From positions 1 through 16,564 of the forward strand of contig JADKBS010000062.1 in the NCBI GenBank assembly GCA_016714985.1: DNA of 16,564 nucleotides, given 5' to 3'. The notes under the pieces are model-generated. The model was given only the letters and a program-made list of their open reading frames with translations, was not told the DNA's origin and searched no databases. The translations under genes were made by a program, and so were the position numbers. Source of the stretch: Saprospiraceae bacterium (GTDB taxonomy: Bacteria; Bacteroidota; Bacteroidia; Chitinophagales; Saprospiraceae). Positions 1 to 8,680 of this stretch are shown piece by piece. Positions within the stretch are counted from its first letter, which is position 1; every line of letters starts with the position of its first letter.

Positions 1-1008
1 TGGAACTCGTTTTTGAATTTACCGTTCACCTGAGTTTTTGCAAAGGCGGTGGCAATGGCATCCTTCAGTTTGCCTTCGCCTATGCCGTGGATGATAAACA
101 CCCGTTCGACGCCTAATCGTTGGGCTTTCTCGAGAATGACTCAAACTTGGTCAATTGGATTTTCAATATATCGCTATTGGTGAGTTTCCGCTAACTATCG
201 GTCAGTTTTTCGATGTGGAGTCAATTTCGGGGAGGAAACTGGCCAGTTCGTGTGCATCGGGCACTTGGTAGTTTCGGAAATTGCTGCCCCCCACCTGCCT
301 TGGCTGTTGGCTTTTTGTATTGCGTTTTGTGTAGCTTGAAAGGTCTTCCCCGCTATCTTCCGTTGTTTGCTCCGGCTTTTCAAACAACCTGTACCAATGT
401 ACAGGGCGATTCAGGAAAGGCGCCGTTCGAAGAGCTGCCAAAAAACGTCTTGGAAGCAATCTTCAACGACTTGAAATTGGGTTCCGACGGGCCCTCAGTT
501 GTGAGCCGGCTGGCAATCCGTTTCAAATTCCGGGGATTCGTTGAGGTCGTCGTACAGGAACTCCCAAGGCGCTGGTAGCTGGCCGAACGCAATTTGTCGC
601 TCCAAGTCTGTGGCCTGGCTATTGGGGAACAGCTTTAGCTCGAACACTACATCGTAGCGGGTGTCGTTAAGGTAAAGGCCATACTTCTCAGGTACTTCCA
701 TCTTGCTCTCAAAGAAATTGGTTCAAGGCCAAGTGGATGCCCAAACTCTTAAGGTTGGTGTATTGCGATTCCACGGAAATAGGTGGTGGGTATAAGTTGC
801 TACAGCTTCTTTCTTGCCTTCCACGACCTTCGCCTTCACAGGATATTTCAAGTGTTCCTCAGCCCTTATCAGGTCTTCTGGCGAGGGCTGGGATTTCCAT
901 GTCGTATTTCGACATGTAAACATTAAACCATGCCCCCTTCGAGCGACCCTTTACTTCTTCATCGTCTGTGTGCCTGAAGTTTACTTTGGTACCTTTGGAA
1001 AACAGCAT
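1..1008 (-). CDS. DUF2027 / Smr-domain protein, C-terminus cut by window edge, several frameshifts
   Basis: The start ATG at 1008 opens MLFSKGTKVNFRHTDDE, the KOW/SH3-like N-terminal motif of Bacteroidota DUF2027 proteins. It continues in a shifted frame as VYMSKYDMEIP and SPEDLIRAEEHLKYPVKAKV (about 780-925). The middle beta-rich domain is readable at 495-701 (KYGLYLNDTRYDVVFELKLF). Near 215-230 comes EID followed by a one-base slip and then LHIEKLTDS. The left edge reads GVERVFIIHGIGEGKLKDAI, which is the Smr (MutS2 C-terminal) HGxGxGxLxxAI motif. Smr domains bind or nick branched DNA or act on RNA in collided-ribosome rescue; the role of the DUF2027 fusion is not established. The last few residues lie outside the window. 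At least four frame changes occur; since both ends and the middle match the family, I infer sequencing indels. A terminator separates it from lepA upstream. Family call is sure, function is not. Confidence 0.88.
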
Positions 1009-1026
1009 TTTGATTGATATTTTGCC

Positions 1027-1034
1027 CAAAAGTA
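1027..1034 (-). promoter_or_regulatory. Possible Bacteroidota -7 box (TACTTTTG) for the DUF2027/Smr gene
   Basis: On the minus strand the bases read TACTTTTG, matching the Bacteroidota sigma-ABfr -7 consensus TAnnTTTG, 18 bases before the ATG at 1008. No well-spaced -33 TTTG is visible. It lies between the lepA terminator and the gene, where a promoter is needed. An eight-base degenerate match can arise by chance. Confidence 0.4.
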
Positions 1035-1094
1035 GTATAAGGGCACAGTTTTGGGGCATTCAAGTTTTTAGCTGCACCAATTTTGAACATAAAA

Positions 1095-1134
1095 CAAAAA
1101 AGCCCTCCCAAGTCCCAAGACCTGAGAGAGGCTT
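1095..1134 (-). terminator. Rho-independent terminator of lepA
   Basis: The minus strand reads AAGCCTCTC, then CAGGTC-TTGG-GACTTG, then GGAGGGCTT, followed by six T. The outer arms pair (AAGCC with GGCTT, then TCTC with GGGA plus one bulged G) and the inner CAGGTC/GACTTG extends the stem around a TTGG loop. It lies about 55 bases past the lepA stop and before the next promoter, as expected of an intrinsic terminator. Confidence 0.85.
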
Positions 1135-1189
1135 CCGCTATAACACCCAATCCCGAGGTGTCTGGACAAGTTCCACAATCAACAATCGT

Positions 1190-2970
1190 TTAGTCCAGCT
1201 TGAGCACCTCAATAAATGCTTTCTGCGGCACCTCTACGTTGCCAATCTGGCGCATCTTCTTCTTGCCTTTTTTCTGCTTTTCAAGCAGCTTGCGCTTCCG
1301 GCTGATGTCGCCACCGTAGCATTTGGCGGTAACGTCCTTGCGCATGGCAGATATGGTTTCCCGTGCGATGATTTTAGCGCCAATGGCGGCTTGTATAGCG
1401 ATGACAAACTGTTGCTTCGGCAACAGTTCTTGGTACTACGCAGATGCGGCGACCGAAAGCATGCCGGCTTTGTCTTTGTGAACGAGCGCCGAAAGCGCAT
1501 CCACAGGTTCAGCGTTCAGCTTGATGTCCACTTTCACGAGGTCGCCTTCGGTAGCCGATGGGATGGTAATCGAAAGAAGCATAGCCCCGGCTGATGGACT
1601 TTAGGCAGTCGTAAAAATCGAAGACGATTTCTGCAAGCGGAAGCTCAATGACATTTCCACGGGTTGGGGTCGGGTAGCTTTGGTTCAGGAAGATGCCCCG
1701 CTTGTCGAGGCGAAGCGTCATGATGGCACCGATGTACTCGGGCTTCGTGATGATTTGCGCCCCGATGTATGGTTCTTCCACATAATCCAACATGGTTGGG
1801 TCAGGAAAATCAACGGGGTGCGCAGGAAAATTTGCTCTTTCTTCGTGGTGTAAGCGTATTGAAGATACGTTCGGGATGGTCGGCGATGACCTCCATATCG
1901 TATTCTCGACTAAGGCGCTCTTGGATGATTTCCAGGTGCAACATGCCGAGGAAGCCATAACGGAACCCAACCCGAAGCCGAAAGTATGAACTTTCCGGCT
2001 CGAAGGTCAATGACGAGTCATTGAGTTGCAGCTTTCGAGGCTTTCCCGAAGGTCTTCAAAATCCTCGTTTTCAATAGGATAAACACCCGCAAACACCATC
2101 GGCTTCACCTCCTCGAAGCCGTGGATGACTCATTACGAGGTTCGCATGGTCGCATCAATGAGTATCCGCCAACCTTGATTTCCTTCGATTGCTTGATGCC
2201 CGTGATGACGTAGCCCACGTCATAAGCCGCATTTCCCCCTTGGGAATCATGTTCATTTGCAGGATAAAGACCTCGTCGGCGTTGTACTCGTTGGCGGTAT
2301 GGAAAAAGCGGATTTTATCGCCCTTTTTCATAGGTACATTAACTACTTTTAAGTAGGCGATGACGCCCCGGAACAGAGTTGAAGAACGAGTCAAAAATTA
2401 GTGCTTGCAGCGGTGCTTCCGGGTCGCCCTTCGGAGTAGGTACCCGCTCCTTGGCGGTCAACAAATCCTCGATGCCCTGCCCTGTCTTTCCACTAGCCAA
2501 AACGACGTCTCTTTTTCACCCCAACCAATTCGGTGGTGTTTGGTCCATCCCCTCATCGGTGGCATTTGGCATGTCAATCTTGTTGATGACGGGGATAATG
2601 GTCAGGTCGTGGTCAATGGCGAGGTAGAGGTTCGAGATGGTTTGGGCCTGAATCCATGCGTGGCGTCCACCAGCAACAGGGCCCCTACGCATGCCGCAAT
2701 GGAGCAGCTCACTTCATGGAAAGTCCAACATGGTAAGGCTTGTCAATCAAGTTCAGGGTATAAACCTGCCCGTCTTTGTGGTGGTGGTACAGTGGGATGG
2801 CGTGGCTCTTGATGGTGATGCCCCTTTCCTCGAGGTCCATGCTGTCGAGGGCTTGGGCCTTCATGTCTGGACGGCGATGGTCTTGGTCGTTTCCAACAAA
2901 CGGTCGGACAGCGATACTTTTATAAATGGTCAATATGGGCGATGACGCAGAAATTGCGGATGTTTTTCAT
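1190..2970 (-). CDS. lepA: Elongation factor 4 (LepA), full length but broken by many frameshifts
   Basis: LepA is a ribosomal GTPase that binds EF-G-like to the ribosome and promotes back-translocation and/or 30S assembly. The start at 2970 reads MKNIRNFCVIAHIDH (G1 loop, then a frame slip before the GKST part), followed by SMDLEERGITIKSHAI (switch I) and a damaged LIDTPGHV (G3). The C-terminus is diagnostic: MRKDVTAKCYGGDISRKRK, KKGKKKMRQIGNVEVPQKAF and a final VLKLD stop at 1190. The span of 1781 bases is close to the 595-600 codons usual for LepA. I count at least eight frame changes, densest at 1900-2700. As lepA is nearly universal and the whole gene is colinear, I read these as sequence errors. 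It is divergent from the antiporter and has its own terminator. Confidence 0.95.
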
Positions 2971-3100
2971 AAGAAAAGTAAAAAAGGAAAAAAAGTAGAA
3001 AGGAAAAAGTGGTAACCCAGGACTCGTACTTTTAGTTTGTCCTTTTTACTCGCTAAAATGGGCGCAAATGTGCGCAAAAATCCCGCTTCCTGTTGCCCAA

Positions 3101-3128
3101 TCCGAAATCCGAAATCCGCATTCCGCAA
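3101..3128. repeat. Four tandem heptamers (TCCGAAA/TCCGCAT type)
   Basis: The sequence reads TCCGAAA, TCCGAAA, TCCGCAT, TCCGCAA in direct succession, a 7-base period held over 28 bases with all units starting TCCG. It sits between divergent promoters, ends 7 bases before the TACCTTTG box, and occupies the place where the -33 element would be expected. Confidence 0.85.
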
Positions 3129-3135
3129 TCATCGT

Positions 3136-3143
3136 TACCTTTG
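3136..3143 (+). promoter_or_regulatory. Possible Bacteroidota -7 box (TACCTTTG) for the antiporter
   Basis: TACCTTTG matches TAnnTTTG and lies 11 bases before the ATG at 3155, which would give a very short leader. The upstream -33 position is occupied by the heptamer repeats and shows no clear TTTG. Confidence 0.45.
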
Positions 3144-3154
3144 CCTTGCCCCTA

Positions 3155-5158
3155 AATGGACATCCATACTACTCAACCTCCACGACTGGTCATTTGCCTA
3201 TCAGGAACCCGTGTTCCTGATGTGCATCCTGCTGCTGCTGACGGTGCTGACCGTTCCAGCGTTGCTCAATAGAGTTCAAGTTGCCGGGTATTGTGGGGCT
3301 GATTTTGATGGGCGCCATCCTTAGCCCGCATGGCATCAGCCTGCTTGAACAAAGGCGGCATCAAGCTCCTCTACAAAGTGGGCCTGCTCTACATCATGTT
3401 CTGGGCGGGACTGGAAGTTGACATGGCCAGTTTGCGAGAACAAGCATAAAGCGGCCCTGTTCAGGTTGCCTTCGGATTGCCGATGCTTTTGGCACGGCCT
3501 TGGCTCGGAATTTTTGATACAGAATTGGATGGGCAGCCTGCTCATGGCAGCGATGTTGCCACCAATACGTTGGTATCTTACCCCAGTGTGAACAGGCTGC
3601 TGGTTTCCCCAGAGCAGATCCGGTCTCTGTAGCCGTTGGCGGCACTGTAATTACCGATATACTGGCACTGGTTATGTTGGCAGTGATTTCTGGAATGGCA
3701 CAAGGTGTGGCGGATGGCTGGTTTTGGCTTCGGTTTGGTGCTGTCTGTCAGGGCATTTGGGACGGTTGGTGTTGGGATTGCTGCCGCGTATTGCCGCTGG
3801 TTTTTCAGGAGAGTAAAACGACATCACCCAATCAGTTTTTACTGTGTTGACCATGCTATTCGTGAGCGGCCTCGGCGGGGCCAAGCCGGCATAGAGGCGG
3901 CTTATCAGGGCGTTTGGCGGGCTGTACTCAATCGGCTCATCCCGCACAGCTCACCGCTGATGAACCGAATCGAGTTCGTTGGCAATTCGCTTTTCATTCC
4001 CGCCTTTCTTTTCAGCGTGGGAATGCTGATTAACCTCCATGTTTTCATCGAAAACCCACATGCGATAACAATGGCGCTTGTGCTTGACAAGCTTGCCTTG
4101 CTGTCGGAAATGGCTGGCTGCGTTTTTACGCAAAGCGCATTTGGTTATTCCCTCCCCGACCAAGGCAACCTGATTTTCAGCCGAAGCCAGTTCACGGGCA
4201 GCGGCTGCAATCGCCACTTTGCGCGCTCGGCTACCAGCTCCAAGTGTTCTTTGACGAAGGCGTCGTCAACGCTACCATCTTTCTCATCATGGCCACCTGT
4301 TTCGTCAGCAGCTTCGTCACTGACCGGGTGGCCCGCCGTATGGCCACGGCGAGCATCCACCCGTTTTCAGGCTCAGAGAAAACGCAGCGTATCCTCGTGC
4401 CCATCAGCAATCCCGCCAGCGTTGTGAATCTGGTGGATTTTGCATTTTTGATAAAAACGCCGGGGCTAAAAGAGCCTGTCTTCCCACTTTCCATTATACT
4501 CGACGAAAAGGACGTGCGCTCGAAGATCGAGGAAGAAGCCAACAGCTCATCGCCCCGTGAGTTACCAGCACGCTGCCGACCGCCAAATTTCCCTTTCACC
4601 CATCCATCGGGTGGACGTAAGCGCCGTCAGCGGCATACAACGGGCAGCAGATGAACTATTGGCAACTGAAATCGTCATTGGCTGGCACCCCAGGGTGAGC
4701 GCCACCGAGCGCCTCTTCGGCACCTGACTCGACAACCTCCTCGATGAATCGCCAGAAATGCTCTTCGTGACGAACATGGTGTAGTCGCCTTTTCTTTCAA
4801 ATCCATCAAAGGTCATCGTGGCGAAAAACGCCCACCTCGGGAACGGCTTCGTGGTCATCTTGCGCCGCATAGAGAACATCTCGCTGAACCTCGACCAGCC
4901 GCTCACCTTCTAGCCGCCGAGACCTGCCAAGCCGAGTCCACAAGGCTTTCCTCAAAAGACCACCGACCGCCTGAAGATACTGCCCATGAAGGAGACTTGG
5001 GGGCACCTGCACGAGCACACCCAGCCAGACAGCTGCTCATCCTGCTCTGCGCCCGGCATGAGTCAGTGTCATCAGAGTCGTTTATGCAGAAAATACCTGC
5101 TTATTTGGCAGAGCATTTCGAGGAGAAGAGTTTTGTGTTGGGGTATCCGGGGTTGTGA
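3155..5158 (+). CDS. Cation:proton antiporter (CPA2/KefB-type) with C-terminal Usp-like domain, frameshifted
   Basis: An inner-membrane Na+(K+)/H+ exchanger family protein. ATG at 3155 starts MDI; after a slip it reads LLNLHDWSFAYQEPVF and MCILLLLTVLTVPALLNR (TM1). The other frames continue with a GIVGLILMGAILSPHGISLL-like stretch, then GLLYIMFWAGLEVDMASL, the typical Na_H_Exchanger TM2-TM4 pattern. NRIEFVGNSLFIPAFLFSVG at about 3960-4025 and VFFDEGVVNATIFLIMATCF at about 4240-4310 complete the membrane part. From about 4385, RILVPISNPASVVNLVDFAF opens a soluble UspA-like region with an EIVIGWHP stretch. The C-terminus LLILLCARHESVSSESF runs to LGYPGL and TGA at 5156-5158. The span of about 667 codons fits Bacteroidota members. 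At least ten frame changes occur; ion specificity cannot be told. Confidence 0.88.
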
Positions 5159-5290
5159 GGGGATTTTATGTTTTGTTGAACGTGAGCATCTGCGCCTGTG
5201 CCGCCTTGCGTTGGCCTTGTGTTAGGCTTTGGCGGCGGTTGGCGGGAGTGCGGTGTTATCCCCTTTTATTTATTTTTATCTGCTTGGATT
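5159..5290. other. Convergent intergenic region with a weak stem-loop
   Basis: The antiporter (plus) and the ATPase (minus) converge here. GCCGCC at 5200-5205 pairs with GGCGGC at 5231-5236, with an inner GCCT/AGGC pair, giving a possible bidirectional termination hairpin. No clean T-run follows on either strand, so terminator function is only a guess. No gene seen. Confidence 0.4.
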
Positions 5291-7299
5291 CTAAAATTTC
5301 ATCTTCTGTATCCTCACCGAATTGAGTATCGCCAAAAGTGCCACTCCAACGTCCGCAAAAACCGCTTCCCACATAGTCGCCAAACCACCCGCACCCAGGA
5401 GCAAAACCAACACTTTGACGGAAAATGCTAACACGATGTTCTGAATGACAATGCCTCTCGTTGCTTTCCCAATTTTGATAGCAGTTGCTATTTTGGAAGG
5501 CTGGTCTGTTTGGATGACAACATTCGCCGTTTCGATTGCCGCATCGCTGCCCATTGCGCCCATGGCGATGCCGACATCGCTTAAAGCCAAAACTGGCGCA
5601 TCGTTGATGCCGTCTCCGACGAAGGCAATGACCCGTGTTTTGTCCAGTTTCAGTTCTTCTACTTTTTGGACTTTCCCTTCGGGCAAGAGGTCGCCGAAAG
5701 CCGTATCAATTCCGATGCTTTGCGCCACTTTTTGGGTGATGGCGTTTTTGTCGCCGCTCAACATCGATTTTCGTCACGCCGTTTTGGTGCATGGATTTTA
5801 TCGCTTCGGCGGCATCATCCTTTATTTTATCAGCTATCAAAACGTAGCCGACGTATTGATTTTCAATGGCGACAACGACTATCGTTTCCACGATTTCGTC
5901 AATGCCCGCATCATATTTAATGTTGAATTTTTGCAGCAATTTGGTGTTCCCCGCCAAAACCGTTTTGCCATTTACAGTGCCTTTCAAGCCATGCCCTGAA
6001 ATTTCCTCCACGTCCGTTGCCTGATATTGCGAAGCATCGTTTTTTGAAAATTCGGCTATCGCTTTGGCTATCGGATGCGTTGATTGGCGTTCAATTGCTG
6101 CCAATGTTTTGAGCATTTCATCTTTGTCCATGCTCAATCTGACAACCTCCTGCACTTTAAAAACCCCCTCCGTCAAAGTCCCCGTTTTGTCCATGACGAC
6201 GGTATTTACCCTTGTCATCAAGTCCAGATAATTGGAGCCTTTAAACAAAATGCCGTACCTCGATGCCGCTCCGATGCCGCCGAAATAGCCCAACGGAATA
6301 GAAATAACCAAAGCGCAAGGACATGAAATCACCAGAAAAACCAACGCCCGATAAAGCCATTCATTAAACACATAATTGCCCGCCACGAAATATGGCACGA
6401 CCACCAGTGCAACCGCCAAAAAGAATACAATCGGCGTATAGATTTTGGCAAATTTTTCTTATCAAAAGTTCGGTCTTTGCTTTCCGGGCGGTGGCGTTTT
6501 GAACCATGTCCAATATCCTCGCCAGCGAACTGTCCGCATATTGTTTGGTCGCTTTCAGTTCGATGACCTTATCCAAATTCAACATTCCCGCCAAAACGGT
6601 TTCGCCTTTTTCAATGGATTTTGGCTTGCTTTCCCCGGTCAAAGCCGCCGTGTTGAAACTACTGTTTTCGGAAATCATCTCGCTGTCGAGCGGTACTTTT
6701 TCGCCCGAACGGACTTGAATTGTCTCCCCAATTTCAACGGTTTCGGGTTTGACGGATTCATAATTCCCATTTTTCAAAAGATTGGCAAACGCAGGGCGCA
6801 CGTCAAGCAACGCTTTGATATTGCTTTTCGCCCGATTGACCGCCGCACTTTGGAATAGTTCGCCAATGGCATAAAACAGCATCACTGCCACGCCTTCGGG
6901 ATATTCGCCGATGGCAAATGCGCCGACCGTCGCCAAAACCATTAAAGTAAATTCGGTAAAAAACTCGCCTTTTAAAACGGCATGAAAAGCCTCGTTAATC
7001 ACCGGAAATCCAACGGGCAAATAGGCACCGACGTAAAAAGCCAGCCGGACATAGCCCTTAAAAAAGTCCTGTTTGATATAATTGTCCAATGCAATGCCGA
7101 GCAAAAGCATGGTCAAACTGATGATTGCGGGCAAGTACGTTTTCCACGCTGGGGCGTCGCCGTGGTCGTGGTCATGCCCGTCGTCGTCGGTGTGCTGTTC
7201 TTTTAGCAAGTTTTGGGCATTGGCGTTGGGTATGACTTTTCTTCCAACCGTGCTGCAAAGTTGTTTGCCGTCTTTATCGTAAATGTGTTGATGTTGCAT
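5291..7299 (-). CDS. zntA: Heavy-metal P1B-type ATPase (Zn2+/Cd2+/Pb2+ exporter), two frameshifts
   Basis: Exports soft divalent cations from cytosol to periplasm at the cost of ATP. The chosen start, ATG 7299, gives MQHQHIYDKDGKQLC, as in Bacteroidota homologues; an upstream in-frame ATG at 7332 lies inside the terminator. There is no folded HMA domain; instead residues about 30-42 hold HTDDDGHDHDHGD. Visible motifs in order: TM helices, TGES (actuator), SCPCALV (TM6 metal site, CPC), DKTGTLTEG (phosphorylated Asp), SGDKNAIT, GDGINDAP (hinge) and DVGVALLAILNSVRI with the TM8 Asp typical of the Zn/Cd/Pb subgroup. Stop at 5291. Length about 669 codons. Frame changes occur at about 6455 (after TELLIRK) and about 5765 (between GVTKI and MLSGD), each fitting a one-base error. 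It follows czcB by 71 bases containing a terminator, so it is expressed by read-through or from an unseen promoter. Confidence 0.93.
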
Positions 7300-7307
7300 T
7301 TTTTTAT

Positions 7308-7347
7308 TGAAAAATGGATAAGCCGTTTTCAATAAAACGGCTTATCC
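7308..7347 (-). terminator. Strong intrinsic terminator between czcB and the P-type ATPase
   Basis: A perfect 14-bp stem, GGATAAGCCGTTTT at 7316-7329 and AAAACGGCTTATCC at 7334-7347, with a CAAT loop. On the minus strand it is followed by ATTTTT. No T-run follows on the plus strand, so it acts on czcB transcripts. The ATPase ATG is only 16 bases past the stem, leaving little room for a separate promoter. Confidence 0.88.
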
Positions 7348-7370
7348 GAGTGAATGAAATTTATTAAAAA

Positions 7371-8680
7371 TCAATGCTCATGCCCCCCACCGCCTTCCGA
7401 TTTCGTCAGATGCGATTGCAGATAATAAGCCCTTTGACCACGATGTTTTGGCCGTTTCCAAGGTTGCAAAGGGTCGTTTGCACAAATCCAATTGCGCGAA
7501 GTCCCCGTTTTCACCTCGATTCGTTGGGAGATTCCTTGCCTGCCGGCTTCTTCGTGCTTGTCACCGTCGTCGTCGGCTGCCTCTTTTTTCTCGCCTTCTT
7601 CTTCCAAAACGAAAACAAACTCCCGCCCTTCGGCTTTGATGATTGCATCAATCGGCAGCGCATCCAACGAATTGCTGCCAATATCAATCAGCGCATTGAC
7701 ATACATTCCGGGGATGAGTCGCTGTTTTTCGTTCAAAATATCGGCGTGGACAGCCACCGATTTCGTCTCGTTCTCGAACGACTTGCCGACGCTGAAAATC
7801 TTGCCCCGTATTTCCGAACCGTCCTGATTCGTCAAAATAAAGCGCACCGTCTGGCCGGGCTTCACCTTGAACAAATCCTTTTCATAGACCAGCAAATCAA
7901 CGTGCATTTTCGAGTTGTCCATGATTGAAAAAAGCGGTTTGCCGACCTCCGCCGCCGCCCCAATGGTCACGTTGACGTCGGTGATATTGCCTGAAATCGG
8001 AGCAACAATATTGATGATTGGCGGAGGAATTGCCTTCATCTCGATGTTTGCCCCAAAATGACGATTTGGTTCTGTAAAGTCTTAGTTTTCGACTCTTCCA
8101 TTTGCAGATGGAACTCACTTTTTGGGACACCTTTTTGGCGTTCATTTTCGTCGAGAGTTCTTTTTGTCCCGGGCAAATTCGAGGCCGTAACATCGCCAAA
8201 CTCACCTGTGAGGCGGTCAGTTCCACGGTTGAGTTTTCCCGTTCGAGGGCGCAAATTGTTGTACGCCATGCTCTGCATCGTCGCCAAAACTTACCCTGCT
8301 TTCACGGCTTGCCCTTCAATGACCTTTATCGTTTTGATAGTTCCGGGAAATTGCCCAGTGACCTGCGCCTGATTTTGCGGCGGCAGTTTGGTGTAGCCGT
8401 TGGCGTTGATGACCTCGCTCAAATTCTTCTTTTCAAAACCGCCCAAAACCAGCCCCGTCGCTTTGTACTGCGCCTCGTTGAGGTGTACTTCTTTGACCAT
8501 TGGATTTTTGTCTTCGTGTTCGCTTTCTTCGTGGGCAGCTTCGGTTTTTTCGCCCTCAGCATGGTCGTGGTCGTGACCATCGCCTTCCACGTGTTCGTGC
8601 TTGAAAAACAATGCCCAAATGATGACGCCGAGGAGGGCAGTGAGGGCGATGCCGCCATATATTTTAAGGTTCTTGTTCAT
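7371..8680 (-). CDS. czcB: CzcB-type RND periplasmic adaptor (membrane-fusion protein), frameshifted
   Basis: Bridges the inner-membrane RND pump to the outer-membrane factor in metal efflux. The N-terminus MNKNLKIYGGIALTALLGVI is a membrane anchor. It is followed by a His/Asp/Glu-rich segment (KHEHVEGDGHDHDHAEGEK, residues about 27-60) typical of metal-binding CzcB proteins. Next come a barrel-sandwich half (GQFPGTIKTIKVIEGQAVKAG), a coiled-coil hairpin (about 8060-8290, spread over frames), the second half (NIVAPISGNITDVNVTIGA, GKPLFSIMDNSKMHVDLLVY) and beta-barrel/MPD domains (GMYVNALIDIGSN). A second acidic-His patch (EEEGEKKEAADDDGDKHEEA) and the tail GGGGHEH close it. About 436 codons. 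Frame changes lie near 8290, 8040 and 7540-7500. Its ATG overlaps the stop of the pump gene (ATGA), so the two are translationally coupled. Confidence 0.92.

Larger units (their letters stand above)
2971..3154. other. Divergent intergenic region between lepA and the antiporter
   Basis: The 184 bases between the two divergent start codons contain no gene. An A-rich stretch lies just upstream of lepA (plus-strand 2971-3010, T-rich on the lepA strand). I could not pick a confident lepA promoter. The antiporter side carries four heptamer repeats and a TACCTTTG box, listed separately. Confidence 0.7.

Noticed and set aside
968..1594. Plus-strand frame of 208 codons over the lepA 3' end
   Set aside because: It covers the lepA terminator and the conserved LepA C-terminus on the other strand; no start context or family match.
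1190..2970. lepA as a true pseudogene
   Set aside because: The gene is colinear and full length with conserved termini; the breaks match the indel pattern seen throughout the window, so sequence error is more likely.
3101..3128. Heptamer repeats as a CRISPR array
   Set aside because: Units are 7 bases with no spacers and no cas genes.
3705..4427. 240-codon plus-strand frame taken as a separate gene
   Set aside because: Its middle part is the genuine antiporter frame, but both ends are out-of-frame readings; it is a piece of the frameshifted antiporter, not an independent protein.
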